64,000 nucleotides of DNA, from NCBI RefSeq assembly GCF_001857965.1, contig NZ_CP017774.1, positions 2,790,001 to 2,854,000 on the forward strand, in the 5' to 3' direction. The notes below the pieces were generated by a model. That model was given only the letters and a program-made list of their open reading frames with translations. It made no database searches and was not told the DNA's origin. Shown piece by piece: positions 1 to 10,119 of this stretch. Made by a program: the position numbers and the translations under genes. The stretch comes from Flavobacterium commune (lineage in GTDB: Bacteria > Bacteroidota > Bacteroidia > Flavobacteriales > Flavobacteriaceae). Numbering within the stretch: the first letter of the stretch is position 1; each line of letters starts with the position of its first letter.

Positions 1-205
1 AAATGACTGTCCGCCTAGCGGACTAAATAAAAAAATAGGCCACAGACCTGTCTGCCGACAGGCAGGTGACACTGATTGAACAGATAAAAACGGATTTTTC
101 ATAGCTCTTTGGTAAATCACAATCTGTGATAATCCATTAAAATCAGTTTGATCTCTGTACCATTCTCAATAATTGGTATAAGAAACGGATAGTCATAAAA
201 AGTAA
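1..205. repeat. dispersed intergenic repeat, copy A
   Basis: This stretch upstream of the GH28 gene is clearly homologous, in the same orientation, to 59590-59778: both begin with a GTCCGC..GCGGAC hairpin (9-22 here), followed by AATAAAAAAATAGGCCAC, a TAGCTCTTT block and a TGATAATCC block. Its two halves are also roughly inverted copies of each other (AGATAAAAACGGATT against AATCCATTAAAATCAG). A 29-nt palindromic cassette lies at 41-69, in the left half. The left end may continue beyond the window. No gene and no TAnnTTTG promoter were seen here. Confidence 0.8.
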
Positions 206-216
206 AATAGAGATTA

Positions 217-1893
217 ATGATGATAAAAATTAAAACCAACTTTCTTATTGCTGCGCTAATGTTCTCAGCTATTTCTTGTAGTAATATAGTTTTTGCTCAA
301 AATAAGCCAGCTGTAAAAAGTAATCTTCCTTTCAAAATGCCAGAGGTGCAGATTCCAATATTTAAAGCTGATACTTTGAATATTGTTGATTTTGGAGCGG
401 TTCCAAACACAGAAGAGCTATGCACCAAAGCGATTAACGCGGCAATTATAAAATGTTCTGAGTCCGGTGGAGGAGTAGTTGTTATTCCTGCTGGATTGTG
501 GACTACAGGTCCTATAAAAATGAAAAGTAACGTTAATCTGCATACTAAAAACGGTGCTTTTGTATCCTTTACCAGCGATTTAAATCAATACAAACTGATA
601 GAATCTTATTTTGAAGGAAACAAGGTGCTTCGCTGTGAATCTCCTATTATGGGAGTGGACTTAGAAAATATTGCCATAACAGGAGAAGGGATTTTTGACG
701 GAAATGGTTCGGCTTGGCGTCCGGTTAAAATTGGTAAAATGACCGCTGGACAATGGCAGGAATTAATTAAATCAGGAGGCGTTTTGTCTAAGGATGGTAA
801 AATTTGGTATCCTTCTCAGGGAGCATTAATTGGCAATGAAGAAAAAGATAAACTTCCAAAAATTGCTACGGCTGAAAATATGGAACCATACAAGCAGGCG
901 CTTCGTCCGGTGATGATAAGTTTAGTGAATTGTAAAAAACTACTGTTGGACGGAGTTACTTTTCAAAATTCACCAGCCTGGAATGTCAATCCGTTGCTAT
1001 GCGAACATTTGACTTTAAGAAATTTAACAATCCGTAATCCATGGTATTCTCAAAATGGTGACGGACTCGATATAGAATCCTGCCGGATAGGTACAGTAAG
1101 CAATTGTCGTTTTGATGTGGGTGACGATGCAATCTGTATCAAATCAGGAAAAGACAAAGAAGGACGTGATAGAGGAAAACCAACCGAATTATTTGTTATT
1201 ACCGACTGTGTGGTGTATCACGCTCATGGAGGTTTTACCATTGGTAGCGAAATGTCGGGCGGTGTTAAAAATATATTTGCTAAAAACCTAACGTTTAATG
1301 GTACCGATTGTGGTTTGCGTTTTAAATCTGTCCGAGGTCGTGGTGGTGTGGTTGAAAATATTTGGATGGAAGATATCCGAATGAACAATATCCCTACCGA
1401 TGCCATCAATTTTAACCTGTACTATTTTGAAAAAGCGATTAAAGAAGATCCGCAAACAGGCGAAGTAACTGTTGCTAAAATGCCGGTTTCAGAAACAACT
1501 CCTGCATTTAGAAATATGTATTTCAAAAATATTTATGTCAACGGAGCCAAACAAGCTTTGAAAATTATGGGAATCCCCGAAATGCCTGTTGAAAATCTTC
1601 AATTTACAAATATGATTATTCGCTCGGATTTGGGTATCCAAATGAATTATGCCAGTAAAATTGATTTTCAAAATATTGATTTAAGACTGGACAAACCGGG
1701 TATAGCTGCAAGTTTTTCTAATAGTCAGAATGTAACTGTTGCAAGTTTTAAAGCTAGCGGAGAAAACCAAATGTTCTGGGTGGGAGGTGTCGAAACAAAA
1801 GCGATTTCGTTGCAATCAAATACTAAGAAAATAGTTTTTGATAAGGTGAAATTAACAGAATCAGTTAAAAGTCAGGTAAAAATAATCCAATAA
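217..1893 (+). CDS. GH28 polygalacturonase, exported
   Basis: The product is a right-handed beta-helix glycoside hydrolase of family 28 that hydrolyses galacturonan or rhamnogalacturonan chains of pectin. Seen in the sequence: a signal peptide ending near residue 28 (FAQ), the catalytic motifs NGDGLD (280-285) and GDDA (302-305), HGGF (337-340) corresponding to the family GHG, and RFK (368-370) followed by VRGRGG. These match the family Asp triad, His and RxK positions. The VRGRGG stretch and 558-residue length fit exo-acting Bacteroidota members, but the exact substrate cannot be read. The start may be 217 or 220 (two consecutive ATG). It lies 187 bp upstream of the CE8-PL1 pectinase in the same direction, pointing to joint pectin use. 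Confidence 0.9.
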   Translation: MMIKIKTNFLIAALMFSAISCSNIVFAQNKPAVKSNLPFKMPEVQIPIFKADTLNIVDFGAVPNTEELCTKAINAAIIKCSESGGGVVVIPAGLWTTGPIKMKSNVNLHTKNGAFVSFTSDLNQYKLIESYFEGNKVLRCESPIMGVDLENIAITGEGIFDGNGSAWRPVKIGKMTAGQWQELIKSGGVLSKDGKIWYPSQGALIGNEEKDKLPKIATAENMEPYKQALRPVMISLVNCKKLLLDGVTFQNSPAWNVNPLLCEHLTLRNLTIRNPWYSQNGDGLDIESCRIGTVSNCRFDVGDDAICIKSGKDKEGRDRGKPTELFVITDCVVYHAHGGFTIGSEMSGGVKNIFAKNLTFNGTDCGLRFKSVRGRGGVVENIWMEDIRMNNIPTDAINFNLYYFEKAIKEDPQTGEVTVAKMPVSETTPAFRNMYFKNIYVNGAKQALKIMGIPEMPVENLQFTNMIIRSDLGIQMNYASKIDFQNIDLRLDKPGIAASFSNSQNVTVASFKASGENQMFWVGGVETKAISLQSNTKKIVFDKVKLTESVKSQVKIIQ

Positions 1894-2080
1894 AACATTC
1901 CTGTCGGATTGCTTTTAGAAGGTTTTTTATAATCAAAAAATACTAACACTTAAATCTGAAAAAAATATGAAATAAAAGAATTCTTGAATCAAGTTAATGA
2001 ACCTTCAGAATTGATTTGAAATGATTGAAATTTTTAATTAAGGGTTGATAATAAACTATTTAACTAAACTAAACCAAAAA

Positions 2081-5000
2081 ATGAAAAAAAAATACTTTAT
2101 GTTTCTATTGCTGTTACTCTTTTCAGCAATGGGATTTTCGCAGACAATTCAGCGAATTGAAGCAGAAACTTTTAATACCGCTTCGGGAGCAAGAGCAGAA
2201 ACGAATGCAACTCTTTCGGGTACGGGAAATGTAGGTTACATTAAAAATAATACTTGGATTAAATTTACAGCCCATGTATTTAGTGAATATGACATTCGTT
2301 TTGATGCAAAAGCTTCAGGAACTACAGGAGGTACTATAGAATATAGGTTAGATGCCGCCGATGGTACTTTAATTGGTACCGCAACAGTATCCGGAAGTAC
2401 AGGCTGGACTGATTATAAAATTTTCTCAGCAGCACTTACACCCACAACAGGGACGCATGATTTATATCTTGTTTTTAAACACCCAACAAATACAGGATAT
2501 TTATTCAATTTAGATTATTTTGAAAAAGTAACGAATAATCCTAATGCAGTTACTTATACTTTAACAACTTCGGTAGCTCCTGCAGCTGCGGGAACTATTA
2601 GTGCTAATCCAGCCGGAACTACACTTAATCAGGGAACGGAAGTTACATTGACAGCTAATAAAAATTTCGGATATAAATTTACACGATGGGTAGATGCTAA
2701 TGGAGCCTTAGTTTCAACAGCAAACCCTTATACATTTACAATTAATGCCAATACTACATTGGTGGCGGAGTACGAAACAATTGAAACATACACTCTAACA
2801 GCAAGTTCTCAAGGAGCCTATGGTCTAGGTGAATTTTCTATTGTACCCGCAGGTAAAGATGGTGCTTTTTCGGTTTACGAAAAAGGAACGAATGTTACGA
2901 TAACGGCAATTGAAAATGATGTTATAAAATTCAATAATTGGTCTAATGGATCTACAGCACTAAGTACTGCTGTGACTATAAATAATGATACGAATGTTAT
3001 AGGAACTTTTGACAATGTATCGTTCATAGCCGGCTGGACTTTTAAGAACGATCAATATGCTAACCCTAGAGTTGCCGAATTGTATTCTAAAGTAGAAAAC
3101 AGACCACAGTTATTTGCCTATAATATTGCTGACAATGTTTTTACACCAAACATTCGACTATTAAATCGGGGAGGAGCAAATGGAGTAGGTGTATGGAATA
3201 CTACCAGAGGACAGTTTTTCTATTTTATGACTTCTTTCTCGACAGTTGGATACAAAAACATTAATATTTCATCAGGGCTTATTGGGTATTATTACGGCTG
3301 TGACGAATGGACTTTTCAATATTCATTAGATGGTGTAAACTTTCAAAATATTTCTAGTTTAACAACTATTAATACCAGTTCGATTACGCCTATTGGAGGA
3401 TTATTACCAGTTGAAGCCGAAGGAAAAGAAAAAGTTTATATTAGATGGTTTCCTAATGTAAATGGTACAAAACACGGAAGCGCAACTGATGTAACTGCTA
3501 CAGTTTTATCTAATGTGATGGTTAAAGCGGATGAAGTTTTAGTTGTTGATACAACCGCACCTATTCTTCAATCGAGTATTCCGGCAGCTGCAGCTACATC
3601 TGCAGGAGCGAGCGGTAATATTATATTGACTTATGATGAATCAGTTCAATTTGGCGCAGGACAAGCCACTCTTAACGGTAAAAATCTAAATGCTGAGTTT
3701 GTAAACAAAACGGTGAAATTCAGTTATTTTGGATTGGAATATAATAAACAATATACTTTCAGTTTTCCGGCAGGATACATTAAAGATATTTCGGGTAATA
3801 ATGCTGCCGCATTTGAGTTGACTTTCACAACAATGGCAAAACCAATTCCTGCTAAGCGTACTTTTGATTTGATTGTGGATGCTAATGCAACCGATGAGCA
3901 AGTTACTTCGGGAAAATATGTGAAAACCATAGCCGAAGCATTTAATAAAGCACCTTCTAATTCTTCAACAAAATTTCTTGTATTGATTACCAATGGGACT
4001 TATAATTTGGGTGGTGATGGTACCAATCCGCAAGGAATCGTTTTGCAACTTCCTTCGGGAAAAAATAATGTTTCTTTAATTGCGCAATCAAAGGATAAGG
4101 TTATTCTTCAGGGAAATCCGGGTTGGGGTATTAAAAATGCCGTACTTTCAATTGAAGCCAATGATTTATACATGGAGAATGTAACCATTGAGCACAAAGA
4201 CGGAATCACAACATCTGGTCAGCGACCTGCATTAAATCCTGCAGGAGACAGAAACGTTTATAACGGAGTGAGACTGAGAAGTAAGCAGGATACTCAGGTA
4301 ACAGGAGGTAACAGAAGTTTTTACTATAAATCGACCATCGAAGGTGATGTGGATTTTATTTGCGGAGGCGGAACTCACTGGTTTGAGGAATGTAAATTAG
4401 TTTCGGTTGCAGATGGCTATCTTGTAGCACCAAATCATGATGCCAATGTTCAGTATGGTTATATTTTTAATAACAACACTATTACGGCTACTGGAAGTTA
4501 TTATTTAGGTCGCCCTTGGCAAAATGCACCCAGAGCGGTGTATTTGAATACCAAAATGATAAATGAGCCTCATACTCAGGGTTGGGCTTCTATGGGAACT
4601 GTACCGGCACTTTTTGCCGAATACAATAGCGTTAACGGGAGTGGTGTAAAAGTAAATACCGATAACAGAACCAATATTTTTAATGTAAACGGAGTTCCTC
4701 AAACAGGAAATTACAATCCGGTATTAACTAAGGAGCAGGCGGATGCTTATACAATAGAAAATGTATTAAGCGGAACTGATAAATGGAATCCTCTTGAAAT
4801 AGTCGAACAAATTGCAGCTCCGGCTAATTTGGTTATCAGTAATAATACTCTTAATTGGGATGCGAATCAATATGCTATTTGTTATGTAATTTGCAAAGAT
4901 GGTAAAGTGGTCGCTATTACAACCAATCCTACTTATGTAGATACAGCAACAGCTAGTGGTACTCATGAATATGCAGTACAGTCGGCTAATGCTTACGGAG

Positions 5001-8000
5001 GTTTGAGTAAGGTGAGTACTGTAACTGTGGGAGGAGTAGTAACTTCTTCGATAACTTATAATAATTCTATTGGAAATATAGCGATGTCTAATTTGACTCC
5101 AATACAATATACCGAAGGTACAGCACTAACATTGCCTATACCATCTTTACAGGGTTATACTTTTTTTGGATGGTCAACTTCTGCAACAGTGCCAAATTCG
5201 ATGAAAGAAATTAGTGCTACTGCAACGGGCAATCAAGTGTTGTATGCGTTTTGGGGTGTTAATGGTAATAATCAGCCAGATCCTATTATTAAATCAGGGA
5301 TAACTTATATGAATTCAATAGGTGGTGTGGCATTAACAAATGTAACTCCGAAAGAATATACCGAAGGAACAGTATTAACATTGCCTATTCCAACTTTACA
5401 GGGATATACTTTCTATGGATGGTCAACCTCTGCCACAGTACCTAATTCGATAAAAGAAATTGCATCAACTACTAAAGGAGCACAAACTTTTTATGCTTTT
5501 TGGGGAACAGCAGGAGCAAATGATAAAGGAACTCCAGCTTTTCCGGGAGCTGAAGGTTATGGTAAATATGTAACTGGTGGTCGTGGCGGTAAAGTAATTT
5601 ATGTTACCAATTTGAATGATTCAGGAGCAGGTTCTCTTCGTGATGCCATCAATCAAAGTGGGCCTAGAATTGTTATGTTTAAAGTATCGGGAACTATTAA
5701 ATTAGAAAGTGAATTAAATATAACTGATAATATTACTATTGCGGGTCAAACGGCACCTGGTGGTGGGATTACCCTGAGAGATTATAATGTAAAAGTAAGA
5801 GGTGATAATGTTATTCTTCGTTATTTACGCTTTAGAATGGGAGATGCTAAAAATGTGGAGAATGATGCTTTGGGAGGACGTTTCCAGAAAAACATTATAG
5901 TGGATCACTGCTCTATGAGCTGGTCAACGGATGAATGTGTTTCTTTTTATCAAAATGAAAATTTCACATTGCAATGGTGTGTTATTTCAGAGAGTCTCCG
6001 AAATTCGGTTCATGGTAAAGGAGCTCATGGTTATGGCGGTGTTTGGGGAGGTAAAAATGCTTCCTTTCATCATAATTTGTTAGCACATCATGATAGCCGT
6101 AACCCAAGATTAGGTGAATATGCTAATGATCCTTTTGCCTTAACTGATTTGGTTGATATCCGTAATAACGTTATTTACAATTGGGGAGGTAACAGCTGTT
6201 ACGGTGGAGACGCTATGAATGTAAATTTGGTAAATAATTATTGGAAACCAGGACCAGGAACTTCTAATTCTACTAAAGAACGTATTTTGTCAACAGGAAG
6301 AAGTTTAGATTCTACATCACCACTTTACGGAATTTGGGGTAAATTCTATGTTGATGGAAATTTTGTAAATGGTTCACCACGAACAACACAAGATAACTGG
6401 ACTTATGGTGTTTATAATCAGTTTCATGGTAGTCAGCTTCCTGTTAGTGATGCAGATAAAAAAGCATTCAAAATTGATGTGCCTCACAATCCAGGAGAGA
6501 TAACTACTCACAGTGCAACAAAAGCGTATGAGCTGGTTTTAGATCATGTAGGTGCAAGTTTATATAGAGATGCAGTCGATAAAAGAGCGATTGATGATAC
6601 ACGATCTGGTACTGCAACTATTATGAATGGTGGTAACGGAAGTACAAATGGGTATATTGATACCCAAACTGCTGCCGGTGGATGGCCAGAATTGCCTACT
6701 GCTGAAGCACCAGTTGATACTGACGGTGACGGTATGCCAAATACTTGGGAAACAGAGAAAGGTTTGAATCCTGCAAATGCTACCGATGGTAATTTGAAGA
6801 CACTTGATGGAGGATATACTAATATAGAAGTTTATATCAACAGCATTGTAAATCACATTACAACTAATCAAAATGGTAGTCTGGATGTTTATGTAAATCC
6901 TCAGGATTTTATTGAAAAATACAATAAAGCCGAAGACGGTACCAAGTTTATTATGGCAACAGGTACTTATACAGCTCCTAATGCGCTTTCAGTTAAAAAC
7001 CATAAATATAGATTTGTTCCTGATGCGAATGCAAAACCAGTTTTTGCAGCTTCTTTTTATGCTGATAATACAGCGGTAAATTCTGGTAGCTTTGATTTTA
7101 ATGGTGTTGATTTTGATTTATCAAATGCCAATGCTAATCTTATCCAATTGAAAAATGGAGCTTCTATTTCTGCTATAGAAATTAAAAATGCAACAATCAA
7201 AGGGGTTAAACAAAGTTTATTAGTTACTGAAGGAGTTAGTGAACATCCAATTTCTAAAATTTCATTTGATAATTGTATTATCGATGGAACATCAGTTAAC
7301 GGGTATAATTTTATTCAACCCGATTTGCGTATTGTTACCGAGGTTGCAGTTAAAAATTCGACCATTTATAATTTTGATAAAGGGAATCATTTTATTCTTC
7401 TTCAAAATAAAGATGCGATAGATCAAGCTATCAAAGTTACGGTTGAGAATAACACCATTTTCAATATTGGTAGTCAGGATAACAATGCTTTTGTGACAGT
7501 TGATAATCGTTATAGTAGTGCTTCAAGCTTTACTTTTAAAAACAACATCATGCAGGATGTACGAGAAAATCCTAAAGCCATTTTCATGTTCCGTTCAACT
7601 AACGTTGCCGGTGCCGGAACTACGGTTTTAGATAATAATCTTGTGTTAGGAGTTGTATCTCAGTCGGTAAAGGGAACGGTTTCGGTGGCTGAAACTAATG
7701 TTAAAACACTAAGTGGTTTAGCTATGCCAATGCTTTCGTTTCCAAATCCGGCAGCTGGGGATTTTAGTTTTTCTAAATTTTCACCTTTGGCTACAGCAGG
7801 AATAGGAGGAGTTGCCCTAGGAGATCCTAGATGGCTAAAACCAACGGCTATTTTTTCGCCAATTAGCTTTATGAATGCAATTGATGGACGAACAATTACA
7901 ACACTTTCTCCTTTAGAATATAGAGTAGGAAGCACAACAGTATTGCCAACTCCTGTGTTAGATGGTTATGTGTTTTTTGGTTGGTCAAATTCAGCTACTG

Positions 8001-8545
8001 TGCCTAATGTAATTAAGTCAATTCCTTCAACTGCAACAGGAACTCAGGTGTTTTATGCTTTTTGGGGCGAAGGAGGTAATAATAAACCAATTGTAAACAC
8101 ACCTACAACTTATACCATTTCGTATTTAAACCTGCCTAAATTGGTAATCAATCCAAATGCTAAAACGGTATCGATTGGTACTGTTTATCACTTATTGGAA
8201 GCACAGTGTAGAGGGTATCGATTTATGGGTTGGTATTCGGATGCGGCATATTCAGATGAAATTACATCTTTTGATGTTTCGCAGTCCCAAAATACTACGG
8301 TTTATGCCCGTTGGAAAAAATTAGAGGCGTTTTATGCTTATCCGTCGGTAGCTAAACATAGTGTGACCTTAAAATCATCACTTGAAAATGATACTGTGAA
8401 TATTGTTTCGGCAACGGGTGTTGTTGTAAAACAAATTAATACCAGCAGTCTTGAAACCGAAATTTCGGTAAGTGATTTACCTACGGGTTATTATCTGATT
8501 CAAAGTGCAAAATCAGGTTTGACAACCAAAATTATTATTAAATAA
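2081..8545 (+). CDS. multimodular pectinesterase-pectate lyase, T9SS cargo
   Basis: This 2154-residue secreted enzyme carries two pectin-active modules. Order seen: signal peptide (1-21); CBM6/35-like domain (about 22-150); two InlB-type beta repeats; a beta-sandwich region; a Big_5-like Ig domain (about 490-590); CE8 pectinesterase (about 595-900) with QDT near 735, GDVDFI near 754 and LGRPW near 809; a fibronectin-like segment; two Listeria-Bacteroides repeats; PL1 pectate lyase (about 1150-1540) with VDHCSMSWSTDE and RNPRLG; a DUF4957/DUF5123-like beta-helix (about 1600-1915); another Listeria-Bacteroides repeat; an InlB repeat; and a T9SS type A sorting domain ending KIIIK. An upstream in-frame TTG at 2045 exists, but the ATG at 2081 starts directly at the signal peptide and is preferred. 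CE8 would remove methyl esters and PL1 would cleave the exposed polygalacturonate. Confidence 0.9.
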   Translation: MKKKYFMFLLLLLFSAMGFSQTIQRIEAETFNTASGARAETNATLSGTGNVGYIKNNTWIKFTAHVFSEYDIRFDAKASGTTGGTIEYRLDAADGTLIGTATVSGSTGWTDYKIFSAALTPTTGTHDLYLVFKHPTNTGYLFNLDYFEKVTNNPNAVTYTLTTSVAPAAAGTISANPAGTTLNQGTEVTLTANKNFGYKFTRWVDANGALVSTANPYTFTINANTTLVAEYETIETYTLTASSQGAYGLGEFSIVPAGKDGAFSVYEKGTNVTITAIENDVIKFNNWSNGSTALSTAVTINNDTNVIGTFDNVSFIAGWTFKNDQYANPRVAELYSKVENRPQLFAYNIADNVFTPNIRLLNRGGANGVGVWNTTRGQFFYFMTSFSTVGYKNINISSGLIGYYYGCDEWTFQYSLDGVNFQNISSLTTINTSSITPIGGLLPVEAEGKEKVYIRWFPNVNGTKHGSATDVTATVLSNVMVKADEVLVVDTTAPILQSSIPAAAATSAGASGNIILTYDESVQFGAGQATLNGKNLNAEFVNKTVKFSYFGLEYNKQYTFSFPAGYIKDISGNNAAAFELTFTTMAKPIPAKRTFDLIVDANATDEQVTSGKYVKTIAEAFNKAPSNSSTKFLVLITNGTYNLGGDGTNPQGIVLQLPSGKNNVSLIAQSKDKVILQGNPGWGIKNAVLSIEANDLYMENVTIEHKDGITTSGQRPALNPAGDRNVYNGVRLRSKQDTQVTGGNRSFYYKSTIEGDVDFICGGGTHWFEECKLVSVADGYLVAPNHDANVQYGYIFNNNTITATGSYYLGRPWQNAPRAVYLNTKMINEPHTQGWASMGTVPALFAEYNSVNGSGVKVNTDNRTNIFNVNGVPQTGNYNPVLTKEQADAYTIENVLSGTDKWNPLEIVEQIAAPANLVISNNTLNWDANQYAICYVICKDGKVVAITTNPTYVDTATASGTHEYAVQSANAYGGLSKVSTVTVGGVVTSSITYNNSIGNIAMSNLTPIQYTEGTALTLPIPSLQGYTFFGWSTSATVPNSMKEISATATGNQVLYAFWGVNGNNQPDPIIKSGITYMNSIGGVALTNVTPKEYTEGTVLTLPIPTLQGYTFYGWSTSATVPNSIKEIASTTKGAQTFYAFWGTAGANDKGTPAFPGAEGYGKYVTGGRGGKVIYVTNLNDSGAGSLRDAINQSGPRIVMFKVSGTIKLESELNITDNITIAGQTAPGGGITLRDYNVKVRGDNVILRYLRFRMGDAKNVENDALGGRFQKNIIVDHCSMSWSTDECVSFYQNENFTLQWCVISESLRNSVHGKGAHGYGGVWGGKNASFHHNLLAHHDSRNPRLGEYANDPFALTDLVDIRNNVIYNWGGNSCYGGDAMNVNLVNNYWKPGPGTSNSTKERILSTGRSLDSTSPLYGIWGKFYVDGNFVNGSPRTTQDNWTYGVYNQFHGSQLPVSDADKKAFKIDVPHNPGEITTHSATKAYELVLDHVGASLYRDAVDKRAIDDTRSGTATIMNGGNGSTNGYIDTQTAAGGWPELPTAEAPVDTDGDGMPNTWETEKGLNPANATDGNLKTLDGGYTNIEVYINSIVNHITTNQNGSLDVYVNPQDFIEKYNKAEDGTKFIMATGTYTAPNALSVKNHKYRFVPDANAKPVFAASFYADNTAVNSGSFDFNGVDFDLSNANANLIQLKNGASISAIEIKNATIKGVKQSLLVTEGVSEHPISKISFDNCIIDGTSVNGYNFIQPDLRIVTEVAVKNSTIYNFDKGNHFILLQNKDAIDQAIKVTVENNTIFNIGSQDNNAFVTVDNRYSSASSFTFKNNIMQDVRENPKAIFMFRSTNVAGAGTTVLDNNLVLGVVSQSVKGTVSVAETNVKTLSGLAMPMLSFPNPAAGDFSFSKFSPLATAGIGGVALGDPRWLKPTAIFSPISFMNAIDGRTITTLSPLEYRVGSTTVLPTPVLDGYVFFGWSNSATVPNVIKSIPSTATGTQVFYAFWGEGGNNKPIVNTPTTYTISYLNLPKLVINPNAKTVSIGTVYHLLEAQCRGYRFMGWYSDAAYSDEITSFDVSQSQNTTVYARWKKLEAFYAYPSVAKHSVTLKSSLENDTVNIVSATGVVVKQINTSSLETEISVSDLPTGYYLIQSAKSGLTTKIIIK

Positions 8546-8556
8546 GTTTTAAAATA

Positions 8557-8594
8557 AGGAGGTAAAACTCATGGGCTTTGCCTCCTGCTTTTTT
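8557..8594 (+). terminator. intrinsic terminator after the giant pectinase
   Basis: AGGAGG at 8557-8562 pairs with CCTCCT at 8581-8586, the stem extending inward through TAAA/TTTG, and is followed by a T6 run. It separates the pectinase from the lipoprotein gene. Confidence 0.75.
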
Positions 8595-8624
8595 GAAACT
8601 AAACACAATTAAAACGTAATAATT

Positions 8625-9269
8625 ATGAATACTATAATCAAATTATTTTCGTTGGTTTTTGCTAGTTTATTCATTTCATGTTCAAATGATGAAGTGAATA
8701 ACCAAAATACCAACAATCAAGGTTTTCTTAAAATAGGAGATCAAACCGTTACTTTGGCACAAGCTTATTTGGAAAATTATGGTAAAAAAGGAGATTCCTA
8801 TAATATCGATTTTTCAGCCCGTTCCGAAACGCTTTCAGGAAATAGCAATGCTGCTGCCGCGGTGTATTTTGAATTGTTTTCTTCTCAAGAGAAAAAATTA
8901 GCTAAAGGAAATTACAGTTTGGGCAATTATTCGTCAGCTTTACCCAATACTTATACGCAATGGGGACAATCCTTATTAGGTATCAATATTACATCGACCG
9001 ATAAAGGTTTGATGGTTGCCAATGGTATTAGTATTAAGCCTACAGAAGGTGTTTTTACTGTAACTGAAAATGCTAAAACTTACAAAGTGAATTTCTCTGG
9101 AAAAGGTACAGCCAGTAATTATACTAACGGTAAACTGACATCAACTCAGGAGAATGTTGATTTTTCTATGGAATATAACGGTAATGTTGAACATTATAAT
9201 AGTACCGAATTTACAGCTAAAAAAGTAAATTCTAAAGAACGTATCGAAAAGTTACATACGATTTTTTGA
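8625..9269 (+). CDS. small lipoprotein of unknown function
   Basis: The 214-residue product has a lipoprotein signal peptide with the lipobox LFISC (Cys19), followed by an acidic, Asn-rich linker (SNDEVNNQNTNNQ). The rest looks like a beta-rich single domain. No enzyme motif was recognised. It sits 80 bp after the pectinase, past its terminator and in the same direction, so it may be a surface or periplasmic accessory of pectin use, but that is only a positional inference. Codon use looks like the neighbours. Confidence 0.7.
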   Translation: MNTIIKLFSLVFASLFISCSNDEVNNQNTNNQGFLKIGDQTVTLAQAYLENYGKKGDSYNIDFSARSETLSGNSNAAAAVYFELFSSQEKKLAKGNYSLGNYSSALPNTYTQWGQSLLGINITSTDKGLMVANGISIKPTEGVFTVTENAKTYKVNFSGKGTASNYTNGKLTSTQENVDFSMEYNGNVEHYNSTEFTAKKVNSKERIEKLHTIF

Positions 9270-9295
9270 ATTAGTCAATCTTAATTTTTGAATGC

Positions 9296-9335
9296 AAAAA
9301 AAAATCCCGTCTATTTCGAGACGGGATTTTTTTTA
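9296..9335. terminator. bidirectional terminator
   Basis: TCCCGTCT (9305-9312) and AGACGGGA (9319-9326) form a perfect 8-bp stem with an A-run on the left and a T-run on the right. It sits between two convergent genes (stops at 9269 and 9337) and can serve both. Confidence 0.9.
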
Positions 9336-9336
9336 T

Positions 9337-10116
9337 TTAGATACTTGCAAACAAGTTTTCCATTTTTTCTTTTTCTTCTTCAGCTAAACTGCTGTCAACT
9401 AAAATTCTTCCTGAATGCTCATCGATGATGATTTTCTTTCGGGAAGCAATTTCAACCTGTGTTTGTGGTGGAATAGTGAAGAATGATCCTGCAGAAGCTC
9501 CTCTTTCGATAGAAACAACAGCTAATCCGTTACGAACACTAGAACGAATTCTGTGGTAAGCGGCTAATAATCTGTCTTCGATTTGCTCTTGAAATTCAGC
9601 CGATTTTTGAGTTAAAAATTCTTCTTCTTTAGCAGTTTCTGCCATGATGTCGTTTAACTCTAATTTTTTATGCTTTAAGTGATTTGATTTCAGTTCTAAT
9701 TTTTCTTTAGACTGAGCAATAACTTCTTTTTTATGTTCGATAGAAGCTTTCATTTCTTTCACCTGTTTTTCGGCTAATTGAATTTCAAGTTCCTGGAATT
9801 CGATTTCTTTAGTCAAAGAGTTGAATTCACGATTGTTACGAACGCTTTCTTGTTGTTTAGTATATTTTTTGATGGTTTCTTTGTGCTCATCAATACTATT
9901 CTTTTTAGCTTTTATTTGCTCTTCGATAACTTCAAGTTCACTTTTCAATTTCTCAGAACGTGTGCTTAAACCAGCAACTTCATCTTCTAAATCTTCCACT
10001 TCAAGAGGAAGTTCCCCTCTAACGTTTCTAATTTCGTCAATTCTAGAGTCAATCAATTGTAAATCGTAAATGGCTCTTAACTTGTCCTCTACACTTAATT
10101 CTTTTGTATTAGTCAT
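9337..10116 (-). CDS. DUF164-type coiled-coil protein with degenerate zinc ribbon
   Basis: The 259-residue protein has a long antiparallel coiled coil (about 25-185, rich in Glu/Lys heptads) and a C-terminal segment matching the DUF164 C4 zinc-ribbon fold: GASAGSFFTIPPQTQVEI, SRKKIIIDEHSGRILVD. In the family this part carries two CxxC pairs, but here every Cys is replaced (Ser, Ala, Gly, Asp, His) and no Cys exists in the region. It starts 3 bp after the NIF3 gene stop, so the two are surely co-transcribed, a pairing common in this phylum. Its function is unknown; nucleic-acid binding has been suggested for the family. Confidence 0.85.
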   Translation of the reverse strand: MTNTKELSVEDKLRAIYDLQLIDSRIDEIRNVRGELPLEVEDLEDEVAGLSTRSEKLKSELEVIEEQIKAKKNSIDEHKETIKKYTKQQESVRNNREFNSLTKEIEFQELEIQLAEKQVKEMKASIEHKKEVIAQSKEKLELKSNHLKHKKLELNDIMAETAKEEEFLTQKSAEFQEQIEDRLLAAYHRIRSSVRNGLAVVSIERGASAGSFFTIPPQTQVEIASRKKIIIDEHSGRILVDSSLAEEEKEKMENLFASI

Positions 10117-10119
10117 ATT

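Noticed and set aside
217..9269. Complete polysaccharide utilisation locus
   Set aside because: No SusC/SusD, sensor or transporter is in the window; only the degradative enzymes are supported.
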